This document shows, one piece after another, positions 6,619-8,824 of a stretch of 8,824 nucleotides of DNA (the stretch's first letter is position 1; the number at the start of each line of letters is the position of its first letter). The DNA is from an uncultured Rhodospirillales bacterium (GTDB lineage: Bacteria; Pseudomonadota; Alphaproteobacteria; Rhodospirillales; Casp-alpha2). The stretch is taken from positions 1-8,824 of the forward strand of contig CALJEW010000110.1 in assembly GCA_938074585.1 (NCBI GenBank). Reading direction: 5' to 3'. A model generated the notes under the pieces. The model did no database searches. It had not been told where the DNA came from and saw nothing but the letters and a program-made list of their open reading frames with translations. The position numbers and the translations under genes are program-made.

Positions 6619-7516
6619 TACGGAAACGTCTAAATCTGGTTTCATTGCCATTGTTGGCGCGCCGAACGTCGGAAAATCTACGCTGCTGAATAAATTTGTC
6701 GGTTCAAAAATTTCTATCGTTTCCCCAAAGGTTCAAACTACCCGTTCGCGCGTGCTTGGCATTTGCATTGAAGGAAACACACAAATTATTTTTATCGATA
6801 CGCCTGGGATTTTTGCACCACGACGACGCCTGGATCGGGCTATGGTGGCTGCGGCTTGGGGTGGAGCAGGGGACGCCGATGAAGTTCTTTTTCTCGTCGA
6901 CGCTTGCCGTGGAATTTGCCGCGATACTTCCGATATTTTGGATAAGCTCGAAGAAACAGATAGAACTGTTTATTTAGCACTTAATAAGGTTGATTTGGTC
7001 CGTAAAGAAAGCCTGTTACTGCTAATTGATGAATTGACCCAACGCGCAACTTTTGCTGATATATTTATGATTTCAGCTGAAACAGGGGACGGCACAGAAG
7101 AACTCCTTAGCTTTTTGGCAGAGACCATGCCAGATAGCCCATGGCTGTTCCCCGAAGATCAAATTTCAGACATGCCACAACGCCTGCTTGCGGCTGAAAT
7201 TACCCGTGAAAAGATATTCCTTATGCTGCGCCAAGAGTTGCCATATGCAACAACGGTTGAGACCGAGAAGTGGGAAGAGAAAAAAGACGGTAGTGTCAAA
7301 ATAGATCAAACAATCTATGTTGAACGGCCAACACAGAAAGCGATTGTGCTTGGGAAAAACGGGGCACAAATCAAGTCGATTGGCGAATCTGCGCGCCGTG
7401 AACTTGAAAAATTATTAGGCGTCCGTATCCATTTGTTTTTATTCGTAAAAGTTCGTGAAAAGTGGGGGGATGACCCAGAACGCTACCGCGATTGGGGTCT
7501 TGATTATAACGCCTAA
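6611..7516 (+). CDS. era: GTPase Era (16S rRNA-binding ribosome assembly factor)
   Basis: Era is an essential GTPase that binds the 3' end of 16S rRNA and checks 30S maturation. From ATG 6611 it has 301 residues, the same length as E. coli Era. GTPase motifs: G1 GAPNVGKST (16-24), G2 around QTTRSRV (42-48), G3 DTPG (63-66), G4 NKVD (125-128) and G5 SAETGDG (155-161). The C-terminal KH domain (about 205-290) includes the RNA-binding loop region LGKNGAQIKSIGE. The ending WGDDPERYRDWGLDY is typical of the family. The start overlaps the end of rnc (ATGGTTGA), so both should be made together, which fits their shared role in rRNA maturation. In many alphaproteobacteria recO follows closely; here a 553-nt spacer intervenes and no strong terminator directly follows the stop. 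Confidence 0.98.
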   Translation: MVDTETSKSGFIAIVGAPNVGKSTLLNKFVGSKISIVSPKVQTTRSRVLGICIEGNTQIIFIDTPGIFAPRRRLDRAMVAAAWGGAGDADEVLFLVDACRGICRDTSDILDKLEETDRTVYLALNKVDLVRKESLLLLIDELTQRATFADIFMISAETGDGTEELLSFLAETMPDSPWLFPEDQISDMPQRLLAAEITREKIFLMLRQELPYATTVETEKWEEKKDGSVKIDQTIYVERPTQKAIVLGKNGAQIKSIGESARRELEKLLGVRIHLFLFVKVREKWGDDPERYRDWGLDYNA

Positions 7517-7988
7517 CCCCAAAATGTAACTTATTTTGCTTAGCTCATTATACGTTCCAAACGTATCGATTTACGGCATAAGGGTTTAACGTTAATTTAT
7601 GCTAGATTCGCTTTGTAACCGATTGCGTTCTTCGTCATTTAAAGTATTGCATTTTTAAGCTCTGATACACTTTTCTTGAATTTCTGAGTGTTAACGAGTT
7701 GCTCGTCGACGGCATTAAATAGTTTCTCCATTGCTACCGACAAAGAAGATCGGTTGTCATTTTGACCTAATTTTCGAGCTGATTTTTAACCTTAATATTT
7801 TGGCATGAAAATTTCATATTTTTGTAAACTATTATTAAAATTACGAATTGCGGTTATAGTATTTTGTTTTTGATTGCATGATTTGGCATTTAAATACAAA
7901 CGCTCCAGAAGTTAATAACTATTTCGTTTTCTTGATTCTACATTTAATAGCTAAATACGAGTGCATAATAAACGCCATATCGACAGAC

Positions 7989-7994
7989 TATAAT
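7989..7994 (+). promoter_or_regulatory. Candidate -10 element upstream of recO
   Basis: A perfect TATAAT hexamer lies 75 nt before the recO start codon, at a sensible distance for a recO promoter in a long spacer. No acceptable -35 is seen at 16-18 nt (the site reads TAATAA) and there is no TGn extension, so in this AT-rich DNA it may be chance. Initiation would fall near 8001. Confidence 0.3.
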
Positions 7995-8044
7995 AGCGTG
8001 TTAAAATTTAATATAAACCCACGCTTAAGCACCTAGGTTTATAT
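7995..8044 (+). repeat. Interleaved inverted repeats upstream of recO
   Basis: AGCGTG (7995-8000) is the exact reverse complement of CACGCT (8020-8025). ATATAAACC (8011-8019) is the exact reverse complement of GGTTTATAT (8036-8044). The arms interleave as in an H-type pseudoknot, with the first stem's second strand directly abutting the second stem's first strand. The block ends 11 nt before the recO Shine-Dalgarno. Confidence 0.6.
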
Positions 8045-8055
8045 CTTTTATACAA

Positions 8056-8061
8056 AAGGAG
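8056..8061 (+). promoter_or_regulatory. Shine-Dalgarno of recO supporting a TTG start
   Basis: AAGGAG is a strong ribosome binding site, 8 nt before TTG 8070. No ATG or GTG in the recO frame is placed correctly for it, so it decides in favour of the TTG start. Confidence 0.8.
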
Positions 8062-8069
8062 TTGAGTTA

Positions 8070-8824
8070 TTGGATTGGTCAGATGATGGCATTGTTATTT
8101 CTGCACGAAAACATGGCGAATCCTCGTTAATTGTGAGCTTACTAACACGTAACTATGGGCGTCATTCTGGATTGGTGCGAGGAGGGGCAAGCCGCCGCAA
8201 CCGGGGTTTATATGAACCCGGAAACCAAGTCCGAGCCCATTGGCGGGCGCGCCTTGAAGATCATTTAGGGACATATCAATGTGAATTAACAAAAGCCGTT
8301 GCTGCTGATTTTTTAGAAAGTCGCATCAAATTATCAGCGCTCAGCTCGATTTGCGCAGTTTCTGATGTTGCCTTGCCAGAACGCGAGCCGCATCAACCTA
8401 TTTACGACGCATTTATAATTTTAATCGATTCGTTTGTTGATGATTCTCTGTGGCCGACCATATACGTCAAATGGGAGTTAGGGTTGCTGCAAGAATTAGG
8501 GTTTGGGCTCGATTTTTCTTCTTGTGCTGCAACAGGTCAAACAGAGAACCTCGCATTCGTGTCACCCAAATCAGGTAAAGCTGTATCGGTTAATGCCGCA
8601 GCCCCCTATAAAGATGTACTTCTTATACTTCCAACATTCTTAACTCAATCCGGGCAAACAGGAACACCAGAAGACATACATCAAGCCTTAAAACTCACTG
8701 GGTACTTCCTAAATAGGCATGCATTCGGGACATACCCTGGGCATAATCCGGATGCACGCACACGATTTATGGAAAGACTTAGACGAAAAGTGGACTCGAG
8801 TACGTCGCCAAATTCTAAAAACTA
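8070..8824 (+). CDS. recO: DNA repair protein RecO, 3' end at window edge
   Basis: RecO works with RecF and RecR to load RecA on SSB-coated single-stranded DNA in gap repair. The frame runs without a stop for 251 codons from TTG 8070 and ends in an incomplete codon TA, which could be the stop itself; usual alphaproteobacterial RecO length is about 240-260. The N-terminal OB-fold reads DWSDDGIVISARKHGESSLIV, then LLTRNYGRHSGLVRGGASRR and PGNQVRAHWRARLEDHLGTY, all family hallmarks. The helical domain includes WELGLLQELGFGLDF and a lone cysteine in the CAATG segment, followed by FVSPKSGKAVS. The paired-cysteine zinc finger of some RecO proteins is absent, as is usual in this group. The start is TTG because the conserved N-terminus begins exactly there and AAGGAG sits 8 nt before. 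The C-terminal end is Ser/Asn/Lys-rich and looks like a natural terminus. Confidence 0.95.
   Translation, partial: MDWSDDGIVISARKHGESSLIVSLLTRNYGRHSGLVRGGASRRNRGLYEPGNQVRAHWRARLEDHLGTYQCELTKAVAADFLESRIKLSALSSICAVSDVALPEREPHQPIYDAFIILIDSFVDDSLWPTIYVKWELGLLQELGFGLDFSSCAATGQTENLAFVSPKSGKAVSVNAAAPYKDVLLILPTFLTQSGQTGTPEDIHQALKLTGYFLNRHAFGTYPGHNPDARTRFMERLRRKVDSSTSPNSKN

Larger units (their letters stand above)
7517..8069. other. AT-rich spacer between era and recO with no convincing intact gene
   Basis: This 553-nt stretch is clearly more AT-rich than the flanking genes. I see no tRNA, no strong intrinsic terminator and no intact coding frame on either strand. Small structures are present: CAAAAT/ATTTTG (7520-7538), a 7-bp palindrome ATACGTT-CCA-AACGTAT (7550-7566), TTAACGTTAA (7586-7595), ACGAG-TTG-CTCGT (7694-7706), and a pair of nested inverted repeats before recO (7995-8044). 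A weak promoter-like pair is TTGACC (7762) with TTTAAC (7785). One minus-strand frame (7911 to 7639) has coding-like composition but contains two stops, and may be a decayed gene (see findings). Confidence 0.7.

Noticed and set aside
7762..7790. TTGACC and TTTAAC with a 17-nt spacer as a promoter
   Set aside because: Reasonable -35 but poor -10, with no gene directly downstream; kept only as a note in the spacer entry.
7636..7948. Recurring CATTTAA-like words in the era-recO spacer
   Set aside because: Spacing is irregular and copies differ; this is expected from AT-rich low-complexity DNA, not a CRISPR or iteron array.
7960..7968. Minus-strand TTATGCACT, one mismatch from a DnaA box
   Set aside because: It is a single imperfect copy with no cluster of boxes; AT-richness alone does not make an origin.

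Overview
The window is a chromosomal core-gene segment from a bacterium that looks like an alphaproteobacterium of moderate to low GC (about 40-45% in genes by eye, roughly one third in the long spacer). The assignment rests on three things. The gene order folK - rpoZ - rsh - (DUF2062 gene) - pdxJ - acpS - lepB - rnc - era - recO is the arrangement known from Rhodospirillales, Rhizobiales and relatives. PdxJ indicates the DXP-dependent vitamin B6 route. Era, RecO and LepB carry alphaproteobacterial-style sequence, for example RecO with a CAATG stretch and no paired-cysteine zinc finger. I cannot name a genus. All ten genes lie on the + strand.

Layout. Positions 1-488: the C-terminal majority of folK (folate synthesis), cut by the window edge. 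587-976: rpoZ (omega subunit of RNA polymerase), followed by a terminator-like hairpin. 1091-3247: rsh, a full-length bifunctional (p)ppGpp synthetase/hydrolase. 3320-3913: a membrane protein of the DUF2062 family. 3913-7516: a compact block of pdxJ, acpS, lepB, rnc and era, joined by TAATG, ATGA, a 47-nt gap, ATGA and an 8-nt overlap. 7517-8069: a 553-nt AT-rich spacer with no convincing intact gene. 8070-end: recO with a TTG start, running off the right edge at or next to its stop.

How the genes work together. Omega and Rsh are neighbours in sequence and in the stringent response. PdxJ makes pyridoxine 5'-phosphate and AcpS activates acyl carrier protein. LepB removes signal peptides from exported proteins. 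RNase III, Era and RecO serve rRNA maturation, 30S assembly and recombination repair. The pdxJ-era block is probably one transcript, perhaps starting at rsh or the DUF2062 gene.

Novelty. I see no defence system, mobile element, CRISPR array, tRNA or new gene cluster; the coding part is ordinary. The leads are in the non-coding DNA and in single residues: a pseudoknot-compatible pair of inverted repeats just upstream of recO, a possible decayed minus-strand gene in the era-recO spacer, a foldable segment at the acpS-lepB junction, paired palindromes after era, and an Asp-to-Asn change at a metal-ligand position of RNase III.
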